Assembly (NCBI GenBank): GCA_964472195.1
Contig: CAYYJH010000049.1
Coordinates: forward strand, 1 to 22,055
From: BS750m-G4 sp964472195
Lineage (GTDB): Bacteria > Bacteroidota > Ignavibacteria > Tepidaquicellales > Tepidaquicellaceae
Length of the DNA stretch: 22,055 bases
Reading direction: 5' to 3'
Shown here in pieces: positions 14,256 through 21,989 of this stretch. A program made the position numbers and the translations under genes. The notes under the pieces were generated by a model. That model ran no database searches, was not told the origin of the DNA, and saw nothing but the letters and a program-made list of their open reading frames with translations. Position 1 is the first letter of the stretch. Every line of letters begins with the position of its first letter.

Positions 14256-15086
14256 ATGAAAATAAAATTTTTAGTCATTATAGTATTTATTGTTTCAACA
14301 TTTCAGGTTTCACAAGCCCAGGATTCAATGAAGACTAATAAAGAATTCAGAGTAATAAAGCAAAACGTTTTCACGACAGGAGAGAAGTTGACTTTTGAAA
14401 TAAACTATGGTTTTGTAACAGCAGGGTATGCTTATATGCAGATTGCACCTAATTACCGGGTTGTTAATGGGAGAGAATGTTATGATATTTCAATCAAAGT
14501 AAACTCAACAAAGAGTTTCGATTGGGTATATAAAGTCAGAGACAAGTATGTTTGTTATTTTGATAAAAGCGGTTTATTTCCCTGGAGATTTGAGCAGCAT
14601 ATAAGAGAAGGAAATTACTCGAGAGATTACGAAGCTATATTTGACCAGGAAAACCATAAAGTAAAAACTTATACTGGAGAAAAAGATCCGAAAAAGTTCG
14701 AAGGGGAATTCGATATACCTGCATATGTTCAAGATGCTGTGAGTGCATTTTATTTTTCCCGAACTCTCGATTACTCAAAACTGAACATTGGGGATAAAAT
14801 AAAACTCCAAAATTTTTACAAAGATAAAACTTATCCCTTAGATGTAATCTATCACGGGAAAGAAACAGTTGACGTTCCAGCTGGTGAGTTCAAATGTATT
14901 AAGGTTGAACCTCTTGTGCAGGAAGGAGGTTTGTTTAAAAGCGAAGGTGAATTAATTGTATGGTTAACGGATGATGACAGAAAGATGCCAGTAAGAGTAA
15001 AGACAAAAGTGTTAGTCGGAGCGATGAATGTTGAGCTTACTGACTATGAGGGCTTAGCTGGAATGTTGAATTCTAAAATAGATTGA
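14256..15086 (+). CDS. Exported DUF3108-family protein
   Basis: A 276-residue protein with an SpI signal peptide (MKIKFLVIIVFIVSTFQVSQA, cleaved before QDS). The mature part follows the DUF3108 pattern: FTTGEKLTFEINYGFVTAGYA, YDISIKVNSTKSFDWVYKVRDKY, FEQHIREGNYSRDYEA, VQDAVSAFYFSRTLDY, and ETVDVPAGEFKCIKVEPL then LIVWLTDDDRKMPVRVK. The family has a beta-rich fold related to periplasmic or outer-membrane lipid-binding proteins; its role is not established. It starts 57 nt after the GT9 gene in the same direction and is closed by a strong terminator, so these two genes may form a cell-envelope transcript. Confidence 0.85.
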   Translation: MKIKFLVIIVFIVSTFQVSQAQDSMKTNKEFRVIKQNVFTTGEKLTFEINYGFVTAGYAYMQIAPNYRVVNGRECYDISIKVNSTKSFDWVYKVRDKYVCYFDKSGLFPWRFEQHIREGNYSRDYEAIFDQENHKVKTYTGEKDPKKFEGEFDIPAYVQDAVSAFYFSRTLDYSKLNIGDKIKLQNFYKDKTYPLDVIYHGKETVDVPAGEFKCIKVEPLVQEGGLFKSEGELIVWLTDDDRKMPVRVKTKVLVGAMNVELTDYEGLAGMLNSKID

Positions 15087-15109
15087 TTATTTAATCGTTT
15101 TTAAAATAT

Positions 15110-15146
15110 AAAAGCGGTTCTTTTTAAAAGAACCGCTTTTATTATT
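15110..15146 (+). terminator. Intrinsic terminator after the DUF3108 gene
   Basis: AAAAGCGGTTC (15110-15120) pairs perfectly with GAACCGCTTTT (15130-15140) around a T/A-rich loop that can pair further. The T tract TTTTATTATTT follows. The stem ends only 12 nt before the queE start codon. Confidence 0.85.
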
Positions 15147-15152
15147 TCAGTC

Positions 15153-15884
15153 ATGAAAATTTCAGAATTATTTTTTTCGATACAAGGAGAAGGGAAAAGA
15201 ATCGGATATCCATCATATTTTATCCGAATGAATTATTGCAACCTGCGATGTAAGTTCAAAAGTGGTAATCTTTGTGATACTGATTATACAAGTTGGTATC
15301 CGGAAGACACTCAAAACATAGGGGAGATTAACTTATCCGAAATAATCGATGATTATATGAAATATAATTCCGGGAATGTTGTAATCACGGGGGGGGAACC
15401 AACGTTGCAGCTTGAAGAATTGAATGACCTTTGTTGTGAATTAAAGAAGTTGAAAGCAGACGTTTTTATTACAGTCGAAACTAATGGTACATACATAGGG
15501 GACTTTGTAAATCATGTTGACCTAATTAGCATAAGTCCAAAGTTAAGATCATCTGTCCCATTCAATTCTGAATTTGAAATCATGCATGAGAATAATAGAA
15601 TAATTGTTGAAACTTTTAAAAAATATAATGAATACTATCTAAGGCGCGTGTTTGATATTCAATGGAAGTTTGTGTACACTGATGATGAGGACATGAAAGA
15701 AATCAGGGAGCTTCAGAAACAAATTGGATTCGAAAATAAAGATATCTTCCTGATGCCCGAAGGCAGAACCAGAAAAGATTTAAAGCGAAACAGATTAAAA
15801 ACTGTACGGATGTGTAAAAGATTTGATTGCAATTACTCAGATCGATTACAAATTCTTCTTTGGGATTCAAAGAGGGGAGTTTAG
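15153..15884 (+). CDS. queE: 7-carboxy-7-deazaguanine synthase QueE, variant cysteine spacing
   Basis: A 243-residue radical-SAM enzyme that rearranges 6-carboxytetrahydropterin to 7-carboxy-7-deazaguanine in the queuosine/preQ0 pathway. Seen: ISELFFSIQGEGKRIGYPSYFIR at the start (binding of substrate and SAM), VVITGGEPTLQ (GGEP at 80-83), VETNGT, ISISPKL and the QueE-typical FLMPEGRT near the end. The cluster cysteines are C29, C33 and C41, i.e. C-x3-C-x7-C instead of the usual C-x3-C-x2-C. The segment KFKSGNL is an insertion and is followed by the standard CDTDYTSW. No queC, queD or queF is in the window. The start lies 12 nt after a terminator stem, and the stop overlaps the convergent PAP2 gene by 4 bases. 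Confidence 0.9.
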   Translation: MKISELFFSIQGEGKRIGYPSYFIRMNYCNLRCKFKSGNLCDTDYTSWYPEDTQNIGEINLSEIIDDYMKYNSGNVVITGGEPTLQLEELNDLCCELKKLKADVFITVETNGTYIGDFVNHVDLISISPKLRSSVPFNSEFEIMHENNRIIVETFKKYNEYYLRRVFDIQWKFVYTDDEDMKEIRELQKQIGFENKDIFLMPEGRTRKDLKRNRLKTVRMCKRFDCNYSDRLQILLWDSKRGV

Positions 15885-16759
15885 AAGTTATAATTAAAAT
15901 TTATACTATTAGCTTGCCCATTTATGGAAAAATTTACATTAGAGTTTCTTAATATTTGATTTGATGAATTTGAAAATAAATAATTAATAATATCAGTAGA
16001 AATTAGTGAAGAAAAAATTAAAAGCGATAAATTCGAAGATGAATTTAAATCCTTCCTGCCTTGTTCATTAAACAAATTATTTTTCACGTTAATAATGTCT
16101 TTTCTTAAAGAATGTATCAATAAAGCACTACCTGAACCAACGATCATTCCACCGAGGATATCGCTTGGATAATGGACTCCCAGATAAATTCTTCCGATTG
16201 AAACAACGGCAGCATAGAAATATAATCCTGAAATTAAAACGGGTTTATCAGGATATCTTAAGGTCAGGGATGTTGCAAGTGCAAAAGAATTTGTAGTGTG
16301 CCCTGAAGGGAAAGAAAATCTATCTGTTAAAGGTTTACTTGATACAAGGTATACATCATTCAGTTTTCTAAATGGTCTCTCTCGTTTAATAATATTTTTC
16401 AAAGAAATTGTTATTACAGATCCTGTTAGTTCTGATATTGCAGCAAGAATTGCAGAGTTTTCATCATAATACTTTTCGTAAAATCTTGATAATGAAAATA
16501 ATCCTACAGGAACAATTATGGAAACTGGTAAAAGTGATTTGTCAGTTATTGGTATAACGGTATTAAAAAAATCACTGCGGCTGTTATTAATCGATCTGAA
16601 AATTTTGACATCGATGTTTTTTGGGTCACGGTTATATGTTGAATCAAATACATGGGTCTGTTGAGCTGGAGAAACGGAACAAGAAAATGTGAGAAAAACA
16701 ATTAGAAAAAATATAATTTTTGAATTATATGTTTTTATAATTTGTTTAGGGAAAGACAT
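15881..16759 (-). CDS. PAP2-superfamily membrane-associated phosphatase
   Basis: A 292-residue enzyme from the ATG at 16759. The frame is open to a TTG at 16810, but the ATG places the signal normally. Residues 13-27 form an export signal (KIIFFLIVFLTFSC); a lipoprotein start at C27 is possible but the lipobox is weak. The acid-phosphatase signature is complete: K121-x6-R128-P129, PSGH (151-154) and R190-x5-H196-x3-D200, with several hydrophobic segments around it. Such enzymes dephosphorylate undecaprenyl pyrophosphate, phosphatidic acid or similar envelope lipids outside the cytoplasm. The exact substrate is unknown. It lies 86 nt downstream of the cysteine synthase-type gene on the same strand, and its 3' end overlaps queE by 4 bases. 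Confidence 0.88.
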   Translation of the reverse strand: MSFPKQIIKTYNSKIIFFLIVFLTFSCSVSPAQQTHVFDSTYNRDPKNIDVKIFRSINNSRSDFFNTVIPITDKSLLPVSIIVPVGLFSLSRFYEKYYDENSAILAAISELTGSVITISLKNIIKRERPFRKLNDVYLVSSKPLTDRFSFPSGHTTNSFALATSLTLRYPDKPVLISGLYFYAAVVSIGRIYLGVHYPSDILGGMIVGSGSALLIHSLRKDIINVKNNLFNEQGRKDLNSSSNLSLLIFSSLISTDIINYLFSNSSNQILRNSNVNFSINGQANSINFNYNF

Positions 16760-16845
16760 ATTTACATTCTTATTAAATCTTCTTCTTTTCAGTTTTTTAA
16801 TACCGTTCAAAATATTTTTTTGGTTTATTGCAGAACCCGAAATTC

Positions 16846-17820
16846 TTATTTGATGATGTCATTTTCTTTTAACCACTCTTCAGAATAATATTTTGAGAGG
16901 TATCTTTCACCCGTATCACAAACAAAAAAGACTACCAAGCCTTTTTCATCAAGTTCTTTGGCAATATTTAAAGCAACATACCCAAGTGTTCCGGTTGATG
17001 CTCCACAAAAAATTCCTTCTTCCTTAGTAAGTCTTCTGCACGTGTTGATAGAATCCTGATCGCTTACTTCAACTATCTCATCGACATAATCCAATTCGAG
17101 AATATCTGGAATCATGTCAGCGCCTATTCCCTCAATTAAATACGGATGTGATTCGGGGATTTTTCCTTTTTCTTTAAATGTTTTCGTAATAGAACCTACC
17201 GGGTCAGCACACACTACTTTTATATCAGGATTTTTTTCTTTTAAAAACTTTGCTGTGCCCGTAATAGTTCCACCCGTCCCAATACCAGCGACAAGGTGTG
17301 TTATCTTACCATCAGTTGCTTCCCATATTTCGGGACCGGTAGTTTTATAATGTATACCCGGATTTGATTGTGTACCGTATTGATTTGAATAGTATGCGTT
17401 TTTAGTTTCTGATGTAATTCTTGTGGCCGTGTTTATGTAATATTCCGGTTCATCTGGTTTTGCATCTTTAGGAACAATTACTATTTCTGCTCCAAGTGCT
17501 TTTAAATAAGCTTTTTTTTCTTTACTAACTTTTTCTGAAACAACTATTATTGATTTATAACCTTTTACAGCCGCAGTTAATGCTAACCCGATACCAGTGT
17601 TTCCGCTAGTAGCTTCTACGATAGTATCACCGGGTTTTAAATCTCCTTTCCTTTCAGCATCTTCTATAATAGATATACCGATACGATCTTTAACACTTGC
17701 CCCCGGGTTTAAAGATTCAAGTTTGCCCAATACAGTTGCCTTAAATCCTTTAGTTAGCTTGTTTATTTTTACGAGGGGAGTATTACCTACAAGCTCTAGT
17801 ATGTTATTGTAATATTTCAT
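16846..17820 (-). CDS. PLP-dependent cysteine synthase / cystathionine beta-synthase-type enzyme
   Basis: A 324-residue fold-type II PLP enzyme. Seen: ILELVGNTPLVKINKL, the PLP lysine K44 in NPGASVKDRIG, TSGNTG (71-76) for substrate carboxylate, NQYGTQSNPGIHYKTTGPEIW, GTGGTITG (181-188) for the phosphate, and VCDTGERYLSKYYSEEWL at the end. Either O-acetylserine sulfhydrylase (CysK) or the catalytic core of cystathionine beta-synthase fits. The segments HYKTTGPEIWEATDGKI, CADPVGSI and EGIGADMIPDIL lean toward the CBS type, although no regulatory CBS domains are present. It lies 55 nt after lysS on the same strand. The enzyme family is certain; the substrate is not, so no symbol is given. Confidence 0.9.
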   Translation of the reverse strand: MKYYNNILELVGNTPLVKINKLTKGFKATVLGKLESLNPGASVKDRIGISIIEDAERKGDLKPGDTIVEATSGNTGIGLALTAAVKGYKSIIVVSEKVSKEKKAYLKALGAEIVIVPKDAKPDEPEYYINTATRITSETKNAYYSNQYGTQSNPGIHYKTTGPEIWEATDGKITHLVAGIGTGGTITGTAKFLKEKNPDIKVVCADPVGSITKTFKEKGKIPESHPYLIEGIGADMIPDILELDYVDEIVEVSDQDSINTCRRLTKEEGIFCGASTGTLGYVALNIAKELDEKGLVVFFVCDTGERYLSKYYSEEWLKENDIIK

Positions 17821-17875
17821 TATAATAGTGTATTAGTATTCGTAAGAAAAGCTTTGATAAAAATATATATCAATA

Positions 17876-19441
17876 TTAATCAGGCTTCATTAAAGGGAAC
17901 AATATAACATCTCTTATTGAGTGTGCATTTGTTAACAACATTACGAGCCTGTCGACACCGAGTCCAACGCCTGTTGTAGGAGGCATTCCAACTTCTATTG
18001 CTCTCAGGAAGTCTTCATCCATAGGGTGGGTTTCTTCTTCACCGCCCCTGCCGCGGTCAACCTGTTGTTCAAATAATTTTCTTTGAAGTATCGGGTCGTT
18101 CAGCTCAGTATAAGAGTTTCCCATTTCCCATTTGTAAATATATGGTTCGAATCGCTCGACAAATATAATCCGTTCATCGTCTTTTTTCATATCCTCTAAC
18201 TGCTCAAATGAATATTCTCTTAATTGTTTGCATAATGGTGTTGTATCAATCGGATGATCTATCACGAATGTTGGTTGAACAAAATCTTCCTCGCAGGTTT
18301 CTTCGAATAAAACAGAGATCAATAAACCTTTGCTGTGTGAGATGTTTTTGTCAAACGCTATGTTATTTTTGTCCATGTATTCAATAATTTCATTCTTTTT
18401 CATTTTCAATATATCCAGACCTGTTTTTTCATTTAATGCATCTATCATTCGTATTCTTCTCCAAGGTCTTTTGTAATCAATTTCGGTATCCTGGTATTTG
18501 AATGTGTTCTTACCGTGAACGTCTATACAAGCCTGTTCTATTACCTCTTCAAATAAGTCCATACTGTCATTGTAATCTCCGTATGCTTGATACCACTCGA
18601 CTTGTGTGAATTCCGGATTATGAGTTCTGTCTATTCCCTCATTTCTGAAATCTTTCACAAATTCGTAAACCCTGTTGAAACCACCCACTATTAATCTTTT
18701 TAAGAAAAGTTCATTCGATATTCTTAAGTATAAGTTCATATCTAGTGTATTATGATGTGTGGCAAACGGTTTAGCGTTAGCACCTCCGTATATCGTTTGA
18801 AGTGTTGGTGTTTCGACTTCGAAAAATTCATGTTTGTCCAATGTATTCTTGATAGATTGCATAATTTTCGTTCTTTTAATAAATGTATCTTTGACATTTT
18901 CATTAACAATCAGATCCATGTATCTTTGCCTGTAACGTAATTCGACATCTGCAAAAGCATCATGAATTATTTTTTCTCCTGATTCCGTAACTTCCTCCTT
19001 TACTATCGGTAACGGATAAATTGATTTCGAAAGTAATTCGAATGAATTAGCATGCACTGATACTTCACCCGTCCTGGTTCTGAAAACAAAACCCTTGACA
19101 CCAATGATGTCCCCGATATCAAGAAGTTTAAAAAGTTTATAATGATTCTCACCAACATCATCTTTCCTGATGTATATCTGAATTTTACCTTTATTGTCTT
19201 TTATGTGGCAGAAAGATGCTTTACCCATTTTCCGTATTGCCATTATGCGACCTGCAACCGAAACGACAATTTCTTTTTGTCTTTCTTTTTCTTCATCTGA
19301 CTCGGGATCTTTGAATGTATCTTTGATCAGCTTAGAATTAACTGTAACCTCATATTTGTGTGGGTAAGGATTGAATCCTAATTCTTTTATTTCTTCTAAT
19401 TCTTCTAACCTTCTTTTTATTAATTCGTTTTGTTCTGTCAA
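17876..19441 (-). CDS. lysS: Lysyl-tRNA synthetase, class II
   Basis: A 521-residue cytoplasmic enzyme that charges tRNA-Lys. The N-terminal OB-fold anticodon-binding domain spans about 58-140 (VAGRIMAIRKMGKASFCHIKD). The class II core has motif 1 around YRQRYMDLIVN (170-180), motif 2 FRNEGIDRTHNPEFTQVEWY (265-284) and motif 3 GVGLGVDRLVMLLT (491-504), ending in LFPLMKPD. The length is normal. The start is TTG (MTEQNELIKRRLEELEEIKELG); no in-frame ATG lies near, and the N-terminal helix fits the family. It precedes the cysteine synthase-type gene by 55 nt, so the two may share a transcript. Confidence 0.96.
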   Translation of the reverse strand: MTEQNELIKRRLEELEEIKELGFNPYPHKYEVTVNSKLIKDTFKDPESDEEKERQKEIVVSVAGRIMAIRKMGKASFCHIKDNKGKIQIYIRKDDVGENHYKLFKLLDIGDIIGVKGFVFRTRTGEVSVHANSFELLSKSIYPLPIVKEEVTESGEKIIHDAFADVELRYRQRYMDLIVNENVKDTFIKRTKIMQSIKNTLDKHEFFEVETPTLQTIYGGANAKPFATHHNTLDMNLYLRISNELFLKRLIVGGFNRVYEFVKDFRNEGIDRTHNPEFTQVEWYQAYGDYNDSMDLFEEVIEQACIDVHGKNTFKYQDTEIDYKRPWRRIRMIDALNEKTGLDILKMKKNEIIEYMDKNNIAFDKNISHSKGLLISVLFEETCEEDFVQPTFVIDHPIDTTPLCKQLREYSFEQLEDMKKDDERIIFVERFEPYIYKWEMGNSYTELNDPILQRKLFEQQVDRGRGGEEETHPMDEDFLRAIEVGMPPTTGVGLGVDRLVMLLTNAHSIRDVILFPLMKPD

Positions 19442-19498
19442 TTTTGCAAAATTATTTATTTAAAAGATAAGTAATATTTTTTGTAATTATTATAGAAT

Positions 19499-19518
19499 TG
19501 ACGCAAAAGCACAAAGAT
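19499..19518 (-). repeat. GTG/CTT-rich intergenic phrase, copy 2 (inverted)
   Basis: TGACGCAAAAGCACAAAGAT on the plus strand. Its complement, ATCTTTGTGCTTTTGCGTCA, has the same cadence as the copies at 4361-4389 and 19591-19610. It is inverted relative to the latter and matches its reverse complement at 14 of 20 positions by hand alignment. Confidence 0.45.
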
Positions 19519-19527
19519 ACTAAATAA

Positions 19528-19547
19528 AAATTTGTAATTACAAATTT
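19528..19547. repeat. Perfect 20-bp palindrome between lysS and rluB
   Basis: AAATTTGTAATTACAAATTT is identical to its reverse complement. It sits between the two inverted copies of the GTG/CTT phrase in the 183-nt gap. It is AT-rich, so it could be an operator-like site, a weak hairpin, or part of a structured repeat element. Confidence 0.5.
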
Positions 19548-19590
19548 ATTTTGTATTTCATTTAAGAATTATTTAAACGAATATTCTTCG

Positions 19591-19610
19591 ATTTTCGTGC
19601 CTTAGTGGCA
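19591..19610 (+). repeat. GTG/CTT-rich intergenic phrase, copy 3
   Basis: ATTTTCGTGCCTTAGTGGCA, related to the phrase at 4361-4389 and inverted relative to 19499-19518. It lies 14 nt past the rluB stop codon (19625, minus strand). Confidence 0.45.
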
Positions 19611-19624
19611 GACAATAGTTATAT

Positions 19625-20332
19625 TTATTTTAAAAGAGCAATTTCCTTTTCGGATAGCATTTGCCAATCTCCTTCAGCCAAATTCCCTAATTTTAGTTTA
19701 CCGTATTTTGTCCTGTGTAATTTTCTTATTTTATATCCAAAATTTTCAAACATATTTCTAACCTGCCTGTTCCTGCCTTCATGAATTGATATGTATAGTC
19801 TTTTGTAATTATCTTTATTCACGAATATGATTTTTGCTGGTTCTGTTTTCTTTCTGTCTATAATAATACCCTCTGTTAATTTCTTCCTGTGTTTTTCCTG
19901 AAGGGGTTTTGAAAGATGAACAAGATAAGTCTTGTCAACTTTAAATCTCGGGTGCATTAACTTATTCGCAAGCTCACCGTCGTTTGTCAAAATGATTAAG
20001 CCGGTTGTATCGTAATCGAGTCTTCCAATAGGAAAAATTCTATCTTTTACTTTTACCAGGTCAACAACTGTTTTTCTTTTCTTATCGTCTGTAACTGCTG
20101 AAATAACCTTTGGAGGTTTATTTAATAATATGTATACTTTTTTCTGTTCAACTTTGATAGGTTCACCGTCAACACTTACTCTGTCTTTTCCCGGGTTGAG
20201 CTTATAACCAGGTTCTCTTATCGTTATTCCGTTTACTGTGATTCTGCCCTGCAAGATATATTCATCCACTTTTCTTCTTGCAAGCATACCATTGGTTGCT
20301 ACGAACTTGTTTATCCTTACATAATCTACCAT
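19625..20332 (-). CDS. rluB: 23S rRNA pseudouridine synthase, RluB/RsuA family
   Basis: A 235-residue RNA-modifying enzyme. An S4 RNA-binding domain occupies about residues 4-50 (RINKFVATNGMLARRKVDEYILQGRITVNG). The catalytic domain has ILLNKPPKVIS, the active-site motif PIGRLDYDTTGLIILTNDGE with catalytic D106, HPRFKVDKTYLV, and IHEGRNRQVRNMFENFGYKIRKLHR near the end. The scpA-scpB-rluB neighbourhood favours RluB (isomerising a uridine of the large-subunit rRNA) over RsuA. It starts 5 nt after scpB and is almost certainly in the same operon. The length is normal, without the long charged C-terminal tail of E. coli RluB. Confidence 0.92.
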   Translation of the reverse strand: MVDYVRINKFVATNGMLARRKVDEYILQGRITVNGITIREPGYKLNPGKDRVSVDGEPIKVEQKKVYILLNKPPKVISAVTDDKKRKTVVDLVKVKDRIFPIGRLDYDTTGLIILTNDGELANKLMHPRFKVDKTYLVHLSKPLQEKHRKKLTEGIIIDRKKTEPAKIIFVNKDNYKRLYISIHEGRNRQVRNMFENFGYKIRKLHRTKYGKLKLGNLAEGDWQMLSEKEIALLK

Positions 20333-20337
20333 TTTAG

Positions 20338-21195
20338 TTATTCATCCTTTTGTTCATCTTCATCAGATACACCTTCTTTAAAGCTTTCTGTTGAATTGTT
20401 ATCCGGAGTCTCATCGTATTTTTTCACATCAGAATTATCTTTTCCTGTGTCTTCTTCATTAGTACTATTTGTATTTTCCAGGTCCGTTACAATATATTCA
20501 TCTGTTAAACTGTTTTCAATTTTTTTTGAATCGTCTTTCTTGACGCCTGAGATAGTTCCCTGAGATTCGTGATGTACCGCATCAGTTTTTTCTGATTTGT
20601 TGACCGAATAAAATAAATCTATATCTGCCTGTGTTAGTCCTTCGAGCTTTTCCGTTTTTAATATTTCGTTTATCTCCTTTAATTTCGGAAGGTCATCGAG
20701 CGAATTCAATCCTAAAACTTTTAAAAACTTGTTTGTTGTTCCATAAAATATCGGTCTTCCCGGAGAGTTTTCCCTGCCTACTATTTTTATCAAGTTTCTT
20801 TCGAGCAAAGAGTTCACTATGTAATCTACATTGACTCCCCGTACAAATTCTATCTGCGAACGCGTAACGGGCTGCTGGTAAGATATTATTGCAAGTGTTT
20901 CGATTGCTGACTGTGATAGTCTCTTCTTCTGGATTTCCGAATAGAGCTTTCCTACGTATTTGGCATATTCCTTTCTTGTGGAATACTGGTAACCTCCTGC
21001 AACCTGAATTATTCTGAATGCATTGTTATTCTTCTCATACCTATCGTTTAGAACCTCAATTGTCTCTTCAATTTCTTCAGGTTCAATTTCAATCTTAAAG
21101 CTGTTTATGATATCTTTGATATCTTTATGCGTAATTTCCTCGTCTGATGCAAATATTAATGACTCAATTATATTTATTATCTCTGAACTCACCAA
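20338..21195 (-). CDS. scpB: Segregation and condensation protein B (ScpB)
   Basis: A 285-residue subunit of the SMC-ScpA-ScpB complex, which organises and separates chromosomes. Two winged-helix domains are visible: residues 1-85 (IINIIESLIFASDEEITHKD ... GGYQYSTRKEYAKYV) and 86-175 (LSQSAIETLAIISYQQPVTR, then RGVNVDYIVNSLLERNLIKIVGR, PGRPIFYGTTNKFLKVLGL). From about residue 200 a long hydrophilic tail rich in Asp, Glu, Asn, Ser and Lys extends the protein about 85 residues past the core, longer than typical ScpB. The start is TTG at 21195 or GTG at 21192; both are adjacent and neither has a strong ribosome site. It is 11 nt downstream of scpA and 5 nt upstream of rluB. Confidence 0.93.
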   Translation of the reverse strand: MVSSEIINIIESLIFASDEEITHKDIKDIINSFKIEIEPEEIEETIEVLNDRYEKNNNAFRIIQVAGGYQYSTRKEYAKYVGKLYSEIQKKRLSQSAIETLAIISYQQPVTRSQIEFVRGVNVDYIVNSLLERNLIKIVGRENSPGRPIFYGTTNKFLKVLGLNSLDDLPKLKEINEILKTEKLEGLTQADIDLFYSVNKSEKTDAVHHESQGTISGVKKDDSKKIENSLTDEYIVTDLENTNSTNEEDTGKDNSDVKKYDETPDNNSTESFKEGVSDEDEQKDE

Positions 21196-21206
21196 ATTAA
21201 TATGGA

Positions 21207-21989
21207 CTAAACAACCTTTCTTAAAGTGAATTTTGATAAATCTTTTCTATCGACAGCTATTTTCAAAAACCCATCAAGTGCGAGCTCGAGGATGGATAGG
21301 AAAGTGCAAATCAACTCCATCTTATTTTGCATTAGTTTAACGAGTTCAGGGAAGTCAACTTCGATAGTTCTATCGATATAATCTATCAGGAATTCTTTTT
21401 GAATTTCGGGAGTGATATCGAGAGTTTCGATTGGGTGTGCAATTTCTCTTCTTATATTTGTAATCATATTTCTATAACCCTGTATAAGGTTATATATAGT
21501 CAGGTTCTTCAGGCTCAAATCTTCTGACTCATCCGATTCGAACTCTTTATAGTCTTTCTTGAAATACGACCTGAAAAATCTTTTTCGTGCTTCGGTCTCG
21601 AAATTGAACAGGTCTGAGCTTGCATCTTTAAACCTCTTATATTCGAGAAGCTTTCTGACGAGCGTAAGTCTCGGGTCTTCTTCTATCGGTTCGCCTTCAT
21701 CGTCTAACTGCGGAATGAGCATTCTTGCTTTTATCTTCATCAGCTCCGAAGCCATAAGCAGAAACTCTCCCGCAAGCTCTATATCGAGCGATTGTATGTA
21801 CTTTATATAATCGAGAAAATCCTTTGTGATTTTGGATATAGGGATGTCATAGATATTAAGTTCCTCCTCTTTCACAAAATGAAGAAGTATATCGAGCGGT
21901 CCCTGGTAATCCGATAGCTTTGCCCAGTACTCCCTCGATTTCGGAATTAATTCTTCCACTTCAATATTTGTACCTGAGTCTATATCCAT
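21207..21989 (-). CDS. scpA: Segregation and condensation protein A (ScpA)
   Basis: A 260-residue kleisin subunit that bridges SMC heads and binds ScpB. The N-terminal domain has the hallmark YQGPLDILLHFVKEEELNIYDIPISKITKDFLDYI, followed by IELAGEFLLMASELMKIKARMLIP. A charged middle region (EFESDESEDLSLKN, about residues 147-160) leads to the C-terminal winged helix (DFPELVKLMQNKMELICTFLSILEL ... LSKFTLRKVV). The ATG at 21989 gives a 16-residue acidic leader before the core. It is the first gene of scpA-scpB-rluB visible in the window. The last 66 bases of the window upstream of it show no recognisable gene or clear promoter. Confidence 0.94.
   Translation of the reverse strand: MDIDSGTNIEVEELIPKSREYWAKLSDYQGPLDILLHFVKEEELNIYDIPISKITKDFLDYIKYIQSLDIELAGEFLLMASELMKIKARMLIPQLDDEGEPIEEDPRLTLVRKLLEYKRFKDASSDLFNFETEARKRFFRSYFKKDYKEFESDESEDLSLKNLTIYNLIQGYRNMITNIRREIAHPIETLDITPEIQKEFLIDYIDRTIEVDFPELVKLMQNKMELICTFLSILELALDGFLKIAVDRKDLSKFTLRKVV

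Noticed and set aside
19499..19610. CRISPR or integron-like array
   Set aside because: Only two imperfect inverted copies and one palindrome; no regularly spaced direct repeats and no cas or integrase gene nearby.
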